Shown: piece by piece, positions 1 to 8,746 of the stretch
Layout of the letters: the number at the start of each line of letters is the position of its first letter
Position numbering within the stretch: position 1 is the first letter of the stretch
Source of the DNA: Priestia megaterium
Lineage (GTDB): Bacteria > Bacillota > Bacilli > Bacillales > Bacillaceae_H
NCBI RefSeq assembly: GCF_023824195.1
Contig: NZ_CP085442.1
Coordinates: 1,340,001 to 1,404,000, forward strand
Length of the DNA stretch: 64,000 bases
Direction of reading: 5' to 3'
Position numbers and translations under genes: made by a program
The notes under the pieces: model-generated
The model's input: only the letters and a program-made list of their open reading frames with translations
What the model was told of the DNA's origin: nothing
Database searches by the model: none

Positions 1-290
1 ACGTGTGTTTCCCAAAGGCCAATTTGAAAATGAGGGAGCTTTTTATACCCGCGTTTACTGTTAGCAAAGGCTACCCACGTATCTGCTGGCGGGTTAACTG
101 TTCTTCGTGCATGTTTGGCAATGTGTACGAACATTTCATCTCCACAAAGTGAAGAAAGAGTAGGAGCAAAATGATTGCTCAATTGTTCGAATTTTGGGCG
201 TATCGTTGTCTTGATGGCTTCCATACGTGCATCAAGCCCCTCGATACGGAATACGTTAAAGTCATCTTGTGAAAATCCTGAGAATGCCAT
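1..290 (-). CDS. yktB: YktB, DUF1054/UPF0637 family protein (3' part cut by window edge)
   Basis: Ninety-six codons of the N-terminal half are visible, starting [19 protein letters not shown] and running off the left edge. A GGAGG lies just upstream of the ATG on the minus strand. The sequence and the neighbouring ykzI-like gene and suhB (yktC) match the B. subtilis yktB locus. YktB belongs to an uncharacterised cytoplasmic family; no catalytic motif is evident to me, so no function is given. Incomplete only because of the window boundary. Confidence 0.85.
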   Translation of the reverse strand, partial: MAFSGFSQDDFNVFRIEGLDARMEAIKTTIRPKFEQLSNHFAPTLSSLCGDEMFVHIAKHARRTVNPPADTWVAFANSKRGYKKLPHFQIGLWETH

Positions 291-557
291 GTGAAACCTC
301 CGTTTTTTAGTGAATATGTATAGCTGCTGTGCATCTATGCAAGTAAGTATGATTTACGCGAAGATTCTACCACATGAAAAGCATAAACACCAATTAATTC
401 GCATATGCTTGTCAAAACGTGTCTATCATTTTTTTATAGGTAATCACACAATTTAGTTGCATGAGATTAGGTTTCGACATAGACTATATCAATCAAAATA
501 TCTGAAAATTTAGTTTTCTATAAGCAGGTTCAATAATTTGAGAGGGGTGTTTGAAAC

Positions 558-743
558 ATGAAACAAGTGGTGAATATGTATAAGAAGAATGATGGACAAA
601 AAAGATTAGGTGTAATTCGTTTGGAGTTAGATTACGAGTTAGCGACGTTATATGAAGCCATGATGGAGAATAATGAGGAACAAAAACAAAAATGTAAGCG
701 AAAGCTCGAGAAACTTCGTGAAGAAATGATATCTCTTCAGTAG
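558..743 (+). CDS. ykzI: YkzI-like small charged protein
   Basis: A 61-residue, highly charged, probably helical protein with no membrane segment. The second half is rich in Glu, Lys and Gln and could form a short coiled coil. The ATG is preceded by GAGAGGGG about 10 nt upstream. It sits between yktB and the inositol monophosphatase gene, the place of ykzI in B. subtilis, and the length fits. The name rests mainly on position; function is unknown. Confidence 0.65.
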   Translation: MKQVVNMYKKNDGQKRLGVIRLELDYELATLYEAMMENNEEQKQKCKRKLEKLREEMISLQ

Positions 744-821
744 CAGATACGGGAATAAAATAGAACAAATAAGGGTAAACTGTAAAAAAGGATTAAACTG
801 AATGAGCAGATTCATAAGTGG

Positions 822-874
822 TAACAGAGCACGTGGGAGAAGAAGCGGCAGTTCTTCTCCCACGTGCTCTGTTA
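822..874. repeat. Perfect 23-bp inverted repeat upstream of suhB
   Basis: Two 23-nt arms (822-844 and 852-874) are exactly complementary around a 7-nt loop. The arms contain CACGTG. Neither side is followed by a T-run, so it is not a typical intrinsic terminator. It lies between ykzI and suhB and would fold into a very stable hairpin in read-through RNA, or serve as a protein-binding palindrome. Confidence 0.8.
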
Positions 875-938
875 ATTGACATCTTGCAGAGGTTTTTTTA
901 AGCTTAAATAAGAGACGTATTTTTGAGGGGGAATTGAG

Positions 939-1745
939 ATGACACAACGCTGGAAAGAAATTGATACATACGTTAAAGAGTGGCTAAAAGAAGCTGGACA
1001 AAAAATTCAACAGTCGTTTAGTAAAGAACTTCTCATTCAAACGAAATCAAATCCAAATGATTTAGTAACAAATATGGATAAAGAAATTGAACAGTTTTTT
1101 ATCTCGAAAATCAATGAAACCTTTCCGGAACATCATATTCTCGGAGAAGAAGGATATGGAGAAGAGCTGGAATCAGAAGAAGGAACAATTTGGATTATCG
1201 ATCCAATCGACGGTACGATGAACTTTGTTCATCAGCAGCGGAATTTTGCTATTTCCATCGGTATATTTGAAAATGGTGTAGGACAAGCAGGTTATATTTA
1301 TGATGTTATTCATAATGAGCTGTATCATGCTTTAAAAGGACAGGGCGCGTTTATGAATGACATCCAATTGCCGAAACTTGAACCTGTACCAGTTGAACAA
1401 GCTATTATTAGCCTAAATGCAACATGGGTGACGGAGAACCGTCGTATTGATCCTTCCGTATTAAGTCCGCTTGTGCGTAAAGTAAGAGGGACCCGTTCAT
1501 ATGGATCCGCAGCTATTGAGCTTGCTTACGTAGCGGCTGGACGCTTGGATGGATACATTACTTTACGTTTGGCTCCATGGGACTTTGCTGCCGGTAAAGT
1601 ATTGATTGAAGAAGTTGGAGGAGTTATGACGGATTTAGAAGGAAAGCCGTTAGAGATTCTGGAAAAAAGCAGTGTATTTGTAAGCAAACCAACATTACAT
1701 GACGAAATCTTTCGTACGTACCTTGAAGGAAAGTGGAATAAATAA
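939..1745 (+). CDS. suhB: Inositol-1-monophosphatase family phosphatase (SuhB/YktC)
   Basis: A 268-residue Mg2+-dependent phosphatase of the inositol monophosphatase/FBPase superfamily. Family motifs are present: GEEG near residue 69 (metal-binding Glu), the WIIDPIDGTMNFVH metal and phosphate motif near residue 85, and WDFAAGKVLIEEVGG near residue 208. Length agrees with B. subtilis YktC (about 265). It hydrolyses inositol-1-phosphate and related sugar or nucleotide phosphates; the physiological substrate cannot be read from sequence. The ATG follows GAGGGGG at good spacing. It appears monocistronic, between the 23-bp inverted repeat and a minus-strand gene. Confidence 0.93.
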   Translation: MTQRWKEIDTYVKEWLKEAGQKIQQSFSKELLIQTKSNPNDLVTNMDKEIEQFFISKINETFPEHHILGEEGYGEELESEEGTIWIIDPIDGTMNFVHQQRNFAISIGIFENGVGQAGYIYDVIHNELYHALKGQGAFMNDIQLPKLEPVPVEQAIISLNATWVTENRRIDPSVLSPLVRKVRGTRSYGSAAIELAYVAAGRLDGYITLRLAPWDFAAGKVLIEEVGGVMTDLEGKPLEILEKSSVFVSKPTLHDEIFRTYLEGKWNK

Positions 1746-1788
1746 AATAGAAGTGAAGACTTACGTGTAGTCAAAGAATTTTGTGATG

Positions 1789-1832
1789 AAAAAACGTCAT
1801 GAACCATTTTGATCTTGCAAATGGCCATGACG
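1789..1832 (-). terminator. Intrinsic terminator of ylaF
   Basis: A hairpin with arms CGTCATG..CCATTT and AAATGG..CATGACG, followed on the minus strand by TTTTTT. It sits just downstream of the minus-strand ylaF stop and between the convergent suhB and ylaF. Confidence 0.7.
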
Positions 1833-1853
1833 CTTTCAATCATCGCAAAAAAA

Positions 1854-2039
1854 TTACAGCTGCCCTTTTTCTCGCATTTTTTTCTTAGTCGTAAAGCCAA
1901 GGCCCATTACAACAATTAAAGCTACGATAGCTAAAATGACCCCGAGAGCGCTTCCTTCTCCGATAAATATGCCAATTGACATAATTGCTGCAGTTGCAAT
2001 GAATGCATATAAAACGAATACCCACTTAATGTTTCTCAT
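1854..2039 (-). CDS. ylaF: YlaF, small two-helix membrane protein (DUF5325-like)
   Basis: A 61-residue protein starting MRNIKWVFVLYAF, with two hydrophobic helices (about residues 5-24 and 28-49) and a basic C-terminal tail KKKMREKGQL. A longer frame exists, but this internal ATG is favoured because GGGAGGAAT sits 5-8 nt upstream. Its place beside typA matches B. subtilis ylaF. Function unknown. Confidence 0.8.
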   Translation of the reverse strand: MRNIKWVFVLYAFIATAAIMSIGIFIGEGSALGVILAIVALIVVMGLGFTTKKKMREKGQL

Positions 2040-2110
2040 GTTGATTCCTCCCATTTGTAACGGATATTTATAGTGTACAACAAAATCATTCGGCAATTCT
2101 AGAGTTAGTG

Positions 2111-2119
2111 TGATATAAT
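2111..2119 (+). promoter_or_regulatory. Extended -10 promoter of typA
   Basis: TGATATAAT, an extended -10 element, lies about 34 nt before the typA start. The expected -35 position has no good match, which is tolerated by extended -10 promoters. Confidence 0.5.
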
Positions 2120-2152
2120 AGCTTAGTTATTACAAGCATAGGAGTGAAATGC

Positions 2153-3991
2153 GTGAACATTCGTAAAGATTTACGTAATATTGCCATTATTGCCCATGTA
2201 GACCATGGGAAAACAACGTTAGTAGATAAATTATTACATCAGTCCGGAACATTCCGTACTAATGAGCATGTTGAAGAACGTGCGATGGATTCAAATGACC
2301 TTGAGCGTGAGCGTGGAATTACAATTTTAGCGAAAAACACAGCTATTAATTATAAAGATACGCGTATCAACATCATGGATACGCCAGGACATGCTGACTT
2401 CGGTGGAGAAGTTGAGCGTATTATGAAAATGGTAGACGGTGTTCTACTTGTAGTAGATGCATACGAAGGATGTATGCCTCAAACGCGCTTTGTATTGAAA
2501 AAAGCATTAGAGCAAAACTTAACGCCGATTGTTGTTGTTAACAAAATCGACCGTGACTTTGCTCGTCCAACTGAAGTAGTTGATGAAGTAATTGACTTAT
2601 TTATTGAACTAGGTGCAAGCGAGGAACAAATTGAGTTCCCTGTTGTTTATGCTTCAGCAATCAACGGAACAGCTAGCACGAACCCTGAAAAGCAAGATGA
2701 GAACATGTCATCTCTATTTGACTCAATCATTGAGCACATTCCAGCACCAGTAGACAACAGCGACGAACCACTTCAATTCCAAGTGGCAATGCTTGACTAC
2801 AATGACTATCTTGGTCGTATCGGTGTAGGTCGCGTATTCCGCGGAACAATGAAAGTAGGCCAGCAAGTTGCATTAATGAAGCTTGACGGTACGGTAAAAC
2901 AATTCCGCGTAACAAAATTATTCGGTTTCCTAGGCTTAAAGCGTGTTGAAATCGAAGAAGCAAAAGCAGGAGACTTGATCGCTGTATCAGGAATGGAAGA
3001 CATCAACGTAGGTGAAACAGTATGTCCGTTTGACCACCAAGATGCACTGCCAATTTTACGTATTGATGAACCTACTTTACAAATGACGTTCTTAGTAAAC
3101 AATTCACCGTTTGCTGGTCGTGAAGGTAAGTTTGTTACATCTCGTAAAATTGAAGAGCGCTTAATGTCTGAACTTGAGACAGATGTAAGTTTACGCGTGG
3201 AAAATACTGATTCACCGGATGTATGGGTCGTTTCAGGACGTGGAGAACTTCATTTATCTATTTTAATTGAAAATATGCGTCGTGAAGGATATGAGATTCA
3301 AGTATCAAAACCTGAAGTAATCGTTCGTGAAATTGATGGCGTTCGCTGTGAGCCAGTTGAACGTGTTCAAATCGACGTGCCTGAAGAACATACGGGTTCT
3401 ATTATGGAATCAATGGGTGCTCGTAAAGGTGAAATGGTTGATATGATTAACAACGGCAGCGGTCAAGTTCGTTTGATCTTTATGGTTCCTGCACGTGGTT
3501 TAATCGGTTATACAACTGAGTTCTTATCGTTAACTCGTGGATTCGGTATCATTAACCATTCATTTGATAGCTACCAACCAATGCAGCAAGGTCAAGTTGG
3601 AGGTCGCCGTCAAGGTGTGCTTGTTTCTATGGAAAGCGGTAAATCATCTACTTATGGAATCCAAGGCGTAGAAGACCGCGGTACAATTTTCGTTGAGCCA
3701 GGTACAGAAGTATACGAAGGTATGATCGTAGGAGAACACACTCGTGAAAATGATATCGTTGTTAACATCTGTAAAATGAAGCAAATGACGAATATGCGTT
3801 CTGCTAATAAAGATCAAACAACAGGTATGAAAAAACCTCGTATTATGTCTCTAGAGCAATCACTTGAATATTTAAACGAAGATGAATATTGTGAAATCAC
3901 ACCAGAATCTATTCGTCTACGTAAAAAAATTCTTGATAAAAATGAGCGTGAAAAAGCAGCGAAAAAGAAAAAATACGCTGACACAAAATAA
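2153..3991 (+). CDS. typA: Translational GTPase TypA/BipA
   Basis: A ribosome-associated GTPase of the EF-G/LepA class acting in ribosome assembly and stress or cold growth. The G1 loop AHVDHGKTT is at residues 14-22, G2 includes RERGIT, G3 is DTPGHADF and G4 is NKID. Domain II, the EF-G III/V-like domains and the BipA C-terminal domain follow. I start at GTG 2153 because AGGAG lies 8 nt upstream; this gives 612 residues, the length of B. subtilis TypA. The upstream in-frame GTG at 2144 overlaps that ribosome-binding site. Monocistronic, with its own promoter and terminator. Confidence 0.97.
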   Translation: MNIRKDLRNIAIIAHVDHGKTTLVDKLLHQSGTFRTNEHVEERAMDSNDLERERGITILAKNTAINYKDTRINIMDTPGHADFGGEVERIMKMVDGVLLVVDAYEGCMPQTRFVLKKALEQNLTPIVVVNKIDRDFARPTEVVDEVIDLFIELGASEEQIEFPVVYASAINGTASTNPEKQDENMSSLFDSIIEHIPAPVDNSDEPLQFQVAMLDYNDYLGRIGVGRVFRGTMKVGQQVALMKLDGTVKQFRVTKLFGFLGLKRVEIEEAKAGDLIAVSGMEDINVGETVCPFDHQDALPILRIDEPTLQMTFLVNNSPFAGREGKFVTSRKIEERLMSELETDVSLRVENTDSPDVWVVSGRGELHLSILIENMRREGYEIQVSKPEVIVREIDGVRCEPVERVQIDVPEEHTGSIMESMGARKGEMVDMINNGSGQVRLIFMVPARGLIGYTTEFLSLTRGFGIINHSFDSYQPMQQGQVGGRRQGVLVSMESGKSSTYGIQGVEDRGTIFVEPGTEVYEGMIVGEHTRENDIVVNICKMKQMTNMRSANKDQTTGMKKPRIMSLEQSLEYLNEDEYCEITPESIRLRKKILDKNEREKAAKKKKYADTK

Positions 3992-4001
3992 TAAAAAAAG
4001 T

Positions 4002-4038
4002 AAGTCGTTAGCTCTATCTGCTAGCGGCTTGTTTTTTA
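4002..4038 (+). terminator. Intrinsic terminator of typA
   Basis: Arms AAGTCGTTAGC and GCTAGCGGCTT with a 7-nt loop, followed by a run of T, about 10 nt after the typA stop. Confidence 0.85.
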
Positions 4039-4150
4039 TCTATTATATCAGAATTTTCTATTTTTGAAAGCGTTTTATAAAGAAGGGATTTGGAAAGGAA
4101 AAAGGTGGCTTATATCGAATAATGTAAAGTAAGGAATAGGGGGAAGAAAT

Positions 4151-4468
4151 ATGGATGTAAAAGAACACCTTTCATTTTTTGCTGCTCTGTATCAAGTAGA
4201 TGAACATGCAAAAATAGGAATGTGGCTGTTATACTTTACCATTTTAGGGCTATCTGTTCTCGTGTACAAACTCGGGTTTGCAAAGAAGCTGCCGCTTTTA
4301 AAATCTGTGGTTATTTATCTATTTTTAGCTTTTGGATGTACGATCTTAACGTTTTTAGGCATTTTTTTACCTGTAGCTGAAGGGCTTGTGGTTGCAGCTC
4401 TTGTATTGATTATTTATAAAATACGGCTGTATCAGGCTAAGAAGCAAAACTCCACGTTGGGTTCATAA
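4151..4468 (+). CDS. ylaH: YlaH-like multi-helix membrane protein
   Basis: A 105-residue protein with three hydrophobic segments (about residues 22-42, 50-71 and 73-92) and a polar, basic C-terminus. Length and position between typA and ylaI agree with B. subtilis ylaH. The ATG follows a purine-rich AGGGGGAAG. An inner-membrane protein of unknown role. Confidence 0.8.
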   Translation: MDVKEHLSFFAALYQVDEHAKIGMWLLYFTILGLSVLVYKLGFAKKLPLLKSVVIYLFLAFGCTILTFLGIFLPVAEGLVVAALVLIIYKIRLYQAKKQNSTLGS

Positions 4469-4478
4469 AAGACTACAT

Positions 4479-4510
4479 AAAAAGACGCTTGTAGCTACAA
4501 GCGTCTTTTT
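4479..4510. terminator. Bidirectional terminator between ylaH and the convergent membrane gene
   Basis: Near-perfect arms AAAAAGACGCTTGTA and TACAAGCGTCTTTTT meet almost without a loop, flanked by A-run and T-run. The stop codon of the minus-strand gene lies inside the hairpin. Confidence 0.85.
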
Positions 4511-4929
4511 AGTATGATATAGCCGAAGACAAGAGCGGCTGCGAAAATTAAATGACCAGCTGTCCAATAAAAAATCGCTACTGCATCATCCACCGCAGGC
4601 GTAGGCTTGAGCGCAAGCAGCGTCAACGGAAAATACAAAGGAATGGTTGGAAGTGTTAATAAAAAGGAACACAATACGATTTTTCGAATAGACATATTAT
4701 TTAATTTACCTACTATGTAAACAAAAACGATCCCAATTGCAACGGCAATGAATAAATGAAAAACAAACTCTATCCATTCAGGCCATTGAATAGGGCCGAT
4801 GATAGGAATAAAATCAACATTTAATAAAAGGGTATAAACTTGTTTGCCGGTTAGCCATTCTATCCATTTTAAACATAACCCAAGGATAATCCCGCTTAAA
4901 ATGCCAATACTTATTCCTAATCGGAGCAC
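4495..4929 (-). CDS. Uncharacterised multi-pass membrane protein coupled to ylaI
   Basis: I do not recognise the family. With the preferred GTG start the protein has 144 residues and begins MLRLGISIGILSG. It has four to five hydrophobic segments spread over its length and a basic end KRRL. The GTG lies one base after the ylaI stop codon, with AGAGGAGG about 9 nt upstream inside ylaI, so translation is probably coupled. A longer ATG start at 4962 has no ribosome-binding site. It shares the hairpin terminator with ylaH. Confidence 0.7.
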   Translation of the reverse strand: MLRLGISIGILSGIILGLCLKWIEWLTGKQVYTLLLNVDFIPIIGPIQWPEWIEFVFHLFIAVAIGIVFVYIVGKLNNMSIRKIVLCSFLLTLPTIPLYFPLTLLALKPTPAVDDAVAIFYWTAGHLIFAAALVFGYIILKRRL

Positions 4930-4930
4930 C

Positions 4931-5131
4931 TTACCAATCCTCCTCTGTCTTTTTCGACTCATATAGTTTAAAGTTACCAGTAGCTATGCGTTCTTTTGTT
5001 CGTTTTTCAATCCGTTCAGAACATTCATTGCACATATATGTATGGATAGGACGGTTGCGCAGTCGTTTTGCCACGAGCGTTTCATCCTCAATTGTTTCGA
5101 TTTTATCGCACATGACACATTGTACTCTCAT
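4931..5131 (-). CDS. ylaI: YlaI, small zinc-finger-like protein
   Basis: A 66-residue protein starting MRVQCVMCDKIE. Cys pairs CVMC near residue 5 and CNEC near residue 37 form a four-Cys zinc-ribbon pattern, and the tail is basic then acidic. The start has GAGGTGAT just upstream; an in-frame ATG 30 nt earlier lacks a comparable site. Homologous in sequence and place to B. subtilis ylaI. Probable metal-binding protein; its target is unknown. Confidence 0.85.
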   Translation of the reverse strand: MRVQCVMCDKIETIEDETLVAKRLRNRPIHTYMCNECSERIEKRTKERIATGNFKLYESKKTEEDW

Positions 5132-5316
5132 TTCTATCACCTCAACTTCTCTATACATCATTCTAGCCGAAAATTCTTGTTTTATAAAGTTTTTTTGCGG
5201 TGCTATCTCTCAGTAGAAAAGGAACGATAGGAAAACATTCCTAAAGAAGCAGGTAATTTTGCTTGTTAGCTCGAAGATAGTAACTAGTAAGTACATAAAC
5301 AGTAGGAGGGATGAAA

Positions 5317-5772
5317 ATGGCCAACGAAGTCGAGACTCAATTAGTAGATGCATTATACGATGAGCTACAGACAGAGAGATTTGCAACCATTTCAACTATT
5401 GATTTTGAAACAAACGGTCCAAATGTTAGTGCCATTTCGTGGTTAGTAGCTCCGACTAAACAAAAAATTCGATTTGCCGTAGATGTCAAATCGAGGATTG
5501 TAGAAAACATTAAACATACGAATAAAGCAGTGGTAAATATTCTTGCTAATGAATCATGCTACTCAATCAGCGGAATAGCTGAGGTATTGCAAGAAAAGTT
5601 AGAAGGAGTAGCTTTAAAGCTGACGCTAATTGAACTAGATATTAATGAAGTAAGAGATGTTATGTTCTATGGCTCTAAGATTTCAGTAAACCCTTCATAT
5701 GAAAAGACCTATGATCCAGTAGCAGCCGCTAAACTCGATAAGCAAGTAATTGAAGCGATAAAAAAAGCTTAG
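5317..5772 (+). CDS. Pyridoxamine 5'-phosphate oxidase-like FMN-binding split-barrel protein
   Basis: A 151-residue protein beginning MANEVETQLVDALYDELQ. The central part (about residues 18-100) has the strand pattern of split-barrel flavoproteins, with FATIST, AISWLVAP, IRFAVDVKSRIVENI and AVVNIL. Such proteins bind FMN, F420 or heme; the substrate cannot be told here. I chose the ATG at 5317 because AGGAGGG ends 6 nt before it; the ATG at 5311 touches that site. Not part of the core B. subtilis ylaI-ylaJ interval, so it may be lineage-specific. Confidence 0.75.
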   Translation: MANEVETQLVDALYDELQTERFATISTIDFETNGPNVSAISWLVAPTKQKIRFAVDVKSRIVENIKHTNKAVVNILANESCYSISGIAEVLQEKLEGVALKLTLIELDINEVRDVMFYGSKISVNPSYEKTYDPVAAAKLDKQVIEAIKKA

Positions 5773-5798
5773 CAGCAGCCTGCCGCTAAGCGACTTTC

Positions 5799-6398
5799 TT
5801 ATTCATTTTTTTGAAGATGATTATTAGATTGTTTTTCCTGCTCATTCTTTAAATTTTGCTCTTGTTTATTATTTAATTTTTGATTGTTTGTATCTGTTGA
5901 ACTAGGATTTCGGCGGATTTCTTCTGCAAATTCAGGCATTACTCGGTTCACAATGGCTGCTAATTCATCTAAAAATCCTGTAACCGGCCGACCTTTGCGA
6001 ATTTCATTTCCAATTTGTTTTAGCCGAGCGACCGTATCAGGATCTGCAATAACAACAGAATTAGCGCCGTACGGATCAGCTTTCAGACCTTCGGCAACTG
6101 TATATTTGATTGAACTTACTTCTGAACGATCAATATCTTTGCCGACGTCAATGCCTACGATGGCATACTTACCGAGCACAATGGCAGTAGCATCGTTTAC
6201 ATTCGGAACGCTTGAAGCCAGTTCAACTAAATGCGCTGATATTTCATTAGCAGTACGCTTGTGAGAGCGTTCAGGAGATGAATTTTTGACCTGTACAATT
6301 CGATCTGTTTTTTGCCCTTCTTCAACGTCTGCTTGGTTATTGTTACAGCCGGTTAGTGTAATAAAACATAAGCTAATGGATAGAAAAAATTTGTTCAT
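5799..6398 (-). CDS. ylaJ: YlaJ, YhcN/YlaJ-family sporulation lipoprotein
   Basis: A 199-residue lipoprotein. The signal peptide ends in the lipobox LTGC, giving lipid-Cys at residue 18. The central domain (about 55-165) has the YhcN/YlaJ pattern: VNDATAIVLGKYAIVGIDV, then VAEGLKADPYGANSVVIADPD. The C-terminus is low-complexity Gln, Asn, Lys and Glu. Family members are linked to forespore membranes and germination. The ATG follows AAGGAGGAG. A paralogue is present at 61107-61652. Confidence 0.88.
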   Translation of the reverse strand: MNKFFLSISLCFITLTGCNNNQADVEEGQKTDRIVQVKNSSPERSHKRTANEISAHLVELASSVPNVNDATAIVLGKYAIVGIDVGKDIDRSEVSSIKYTVAEGLKADPYGANSVVIADPDTVARLKQIGNEIRKGRPVTGFLDELAAIVNRVMPEFAEEIRRNPSSTDTNNQKLNNKQEQNLKNEQEKQSNNHLQKNE

Positions 6399-6614
6399 GT
6401 GGGAGACTCCTCCTTATGAATGACTCATTTTTTGTAGTAATTTGTATTTAGTTTCTAATAGTTCTTCTATCTTTATACACGTGTTCATATATTTAAAGAA
6501 AATGGTCCGTCCATTTAAGGTCACTTCACACATGTGCGTTACATAGTATATAAATGGATGGGTGCCTTGTTTCACTCCTTACAGGAAAAACAATCGGAGT
6601 AGGAGGCTGAATTA

Positions 6615-7943
6615 TTGGGAAAAATTTATGTATTAGATACGAATGTTTTATTACAAGATCCGCATTCAATTTTTTCATTTGATGATAACGAAGTAGTGAT
6701 TCCGGCTGTTGTGCTAGAAGAAGTTGATTCGAAAAAAAGAAATATGGATGAAGTCGGACGAAATGCAAGGCAGGTATCCAAACTCATTGATAACTTGAGA
6801 CAGCATGGAAAGTTATATGAGAAAATCCCTTTAGAAAATGGGGGCCATTTGCGAATTGAACTCAATCATCGCTCTTTTCAACAGCTTCAAGAAATCTTTG
6901 TGGAAAAAACAAATGATAATCGAATTTTAGCTGTTGCTAAAAATCTATCCCTTGAAGAGGAAACAAAAGAAGATGGACGTGAAGTGATACTAGTGAGTAA
7001 AGATGTGTTGGTACGTGTGAAGGCTGACGCAATCGGTTTAAGAGCAGAAGATTTTTTAAGTGATCGAGTAGTGGAATTCAATAGTATTTATACAGGCTTT
7101 TCAGAAGTCTATATTGCAAAAGAACTACTGAGTCAATTTTACGAAAAAGGGGAGCTGCTAGCGTCTCAAATTGCGAACCACTCCTTTTTTGCAAATCAAT
7201 TCTTAGTGATGAAAGATGCATTTGGGGGATCCGGATCGGCCATCGGCATTGTCGATCAAACAACAACGAAAGTAAAAAAGCTTTTATTTGAATATGATCA
7301 TATCTGGGGAATCAAACCTCGAAATGTTCAGCAAATTATGGCTTTAGAACTTCTTCTTAGAGACGACGTTCAACTGGTCACGTTAATTGGAAAGGCAGGT
7401 ACGGGTAAAACGCTGCTTGCTTTAGCTTCAGGACTTATGCAGACGGAAGATTTAGGGTGTTTTAAAAAGCTACTTGTAGCTCGTCCAATTGTTCCTTTAG
7501 GGAAAGATATTGGATTCTTGCCGGGAGAAAAGCAGGAGAAGCTTCGTCCATGGATGCAACCAATTTATGATAACCTAGAGTACTTATTCAACACTAAAAA
7601 ACCTGGAGAACTGGATGCGATTCTAGCGGGGCTCAGTTCAATAGAAGTGGAAGCCTTGACGTATATAAGAGGCCGAAGCATTCCGGAGCAGTTCATTATT
7701 ATTGATGAAGCGCAAAATTTAACGAAGCATGAAATTAAAACAATTTTAACAAGGGTAGGGGAAAAGAGTAAAATTGTGCTTATGGGAGATCCAGCTCAAA
7801 TTGATCATCCTTATTTAGATGAGTATAACAACGGATTAACGTACGTAGTTGAAAAGTTTAAAGAACAAAAAGTATCGGGCCACGTTCGGTTAATCAAAGG
7901 AGAGCGCTCCGGGCTAGCACAATTAGCAGCTGATATTCTTTAA
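6615..7943 (+). CDS. ylaK: YlaK, PIN-domain plus PhoH-type ATPase
   Basis: A 442-residue two-domain protein. The N-terminal PIN nuclease domain (about 1-140) starts GKIYVLDTNVLLQDP, with the first acidic metal ligand in LDTN, and continues with acidic residues in DNRILAVA and LVSKD. The C-terminal PhoH P-loop domain has Walker A GKAGTGKT at 259-266 and Walker B FIIIDEAQN. PIN-PhoH proteins are regarded as RNA-unwinding ribonucleases. The start is TTG, 8 nt after AGGAGG. Length equals B. subtilis YlaK. Confidence 0.93.
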   Translation: MGKIYVLDTNVLLQDPHSIFSFDDNEVVIPAVVLEEVDSKKRNMDEVGRNARQVSKLIDNLRQHGKLYEKIPLENGGHLRIELNHRSFQQLQEIFVEKTNDNRILAVAKNLSLEEETKEDGREVILVSKDVLVRVKADAIGLRAEDFLSDRVVEFNSIYTGFSEVYIAKELLSQFYEKGELLASQIANHSFFANQFLVMKDAFGGSGSAIGIVDQTTTKVKKLLFEYDHIWGIKPRNVQQIMALELLLRDDVQLVTLIGKAGTGKTLLALASGLMQTEDLGCFKKLLVARPIVPLGKDIGFLPGEKQEKLRPWMQPIYDNLEYLFNTKKPGELDAILAGLSSIEVEALTYIRGRSIPEQFIIIDEAQNLTKHEIKTILTRVGEKSKIVLMGDPAQIDHPYLDEYNNGLTYVVEKFKEQKVSGHVRLIKGERSGLAQLAADIL

Positions 7944-7947
7944 AAAA

Positions 7948-7977
7948 AGCGGGGTTCCTTTTGGAACCCCGCTTTTT
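7948..7977. terminator. Bidirectional terminator between ylaK and ylaL
   Basis: Arms AAGCGGGGTTCC and GGAACCCCGCTT with a 4-nt loop, an A-run on the left and a T-run on the right, between convergent genes. Confidence 0.92.
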
Positions 7978-7979
7978 TA

Positions 7980-8480
7980 TTATGTAACGATGATTTCTTC
8001 CACATATTTAATAGGGTTATTTCGGTTAGATCCGTCAGGTAAATAGACATAGATAGGTCCATCTTCTCTAAGAGGCTTTCCATCTTGGCTGAAACCAAAG
8101 ATTAGTTTTTGCGCTTCTTCTAATGAAAAAGAAATCAGCGCATCTTTTGTTTTAAATGAAACGTTGGTAGCTTCTTCAGTAGGAGAAGCGTTTGCTAGAA
8201 AAGGTGCAAATAAAATGCCAAATGTTCCATTTACTAGCTCTTGTTTTTTGAATTTCTTTTCGGTTTTTAACGTAGGAGGAAAGACGGCTCCTTCTTGAAT
8301 TTCACGGTCCCAATGCTTCGAAACAGCCTTTGTGTACGCTTCTGTCTCGTCTTTTTGCTCCGGTGGATGTTCAAAGAAAACGTCCATATCGGACTTGCGG
8401 TCATCGAAAATCCACACGCTTGGATCGAGTGTCAGCGTATATTTTACTTTTCCTTTTAACATAATAATTGAATTCATCAT
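7980..8480 (-). CDS. ylaL: YlaL family protein
   Basis: A 166-residue soluble protein with no signal peptide or membrane helix. It begins MMNSIIMLKGKVKYTLTLDPSVWIFDDRK and ends in an acidic-hydrophobic strand. Position opposite ylaK and upstream of ylaN matches B. subtilis ylaL. An AAGGGGG precedes the ATG. No catalytic motif is recognised. A catabolite-response-like sequence lies about 20-35 nt upstream (see separate entry). The glutaminase gene found after ylaL in B. subtilis (ylaM) is absent here. Confidence 0.8.
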   Translation of the reverse strand: MMNSIIMLKGKVKYTLTLDPSVWIFDDRKSDMDVFFEHPPEQKDETEAYTKAVSKHWDREIQEGAVFPPTLKTEKKFKKQELVNGTFGILFAPFLANASPTEEATNVSFKTKDALISFSLEEAQKLIFGFSQDGKPLREDGPIYVYLPDGSNRNNPIKYVEEIIVT

Positions 8481-8500
8481 AAATGCCCCCTTGCTAAAAG

Positions 8501-8514
8501 TATAAGCGCTTTCT
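8501..8514. promoter_or_regulatory. Candidate cre (CcpA) site upstream of ylaL
   Basis: TATAAGCGCTTTCT matches the Bacillus cre pattern TGWAARCGYTWNCW at all positions but the second. It lies between the ylaL start and its presumed promoter, where CcpA could block transcription. Sequence match only. Confidence 0.4.
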
Positions 8515-8545
8515 ACTTATTTGTCACTTTGATGAAAAAATTTAG

Positions 8546-8572
8546 TTGAGAGTGATTCTCGTATGATATAAT
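8546..8572 (+). promoter_or_regulatory. Promoter of ylaN with a Fur-box-like palindrome
   Basis: TTGAGA and TATAAT (8567-8572) are 15 nt apart, with an extended -10 TG. The interval contains TGAGAGTGATTCTCG (8547-8561), which matches 11 of 15 positions of the classic Fur box and is itself a near-palindrome. The site overlaps the -35 region, a repressing position. Confidence 0.45.
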
Positions 8573-8746
8573 ATAAAAGTCAACGAAAGTGCGAAATTTC
8601 CTACATCTATGGTAATGGTTTTGAGAAAGTAACAGTATAAAAAAGACGGCCAGCCTCACGGACATGTTTATCCTTGCTTTTTTGGAGCATAGCCTTTAAA
8701 ATTGAGAGATAGATTAGGTAATCGCTCGCGAACGGAGGGATTGAGT

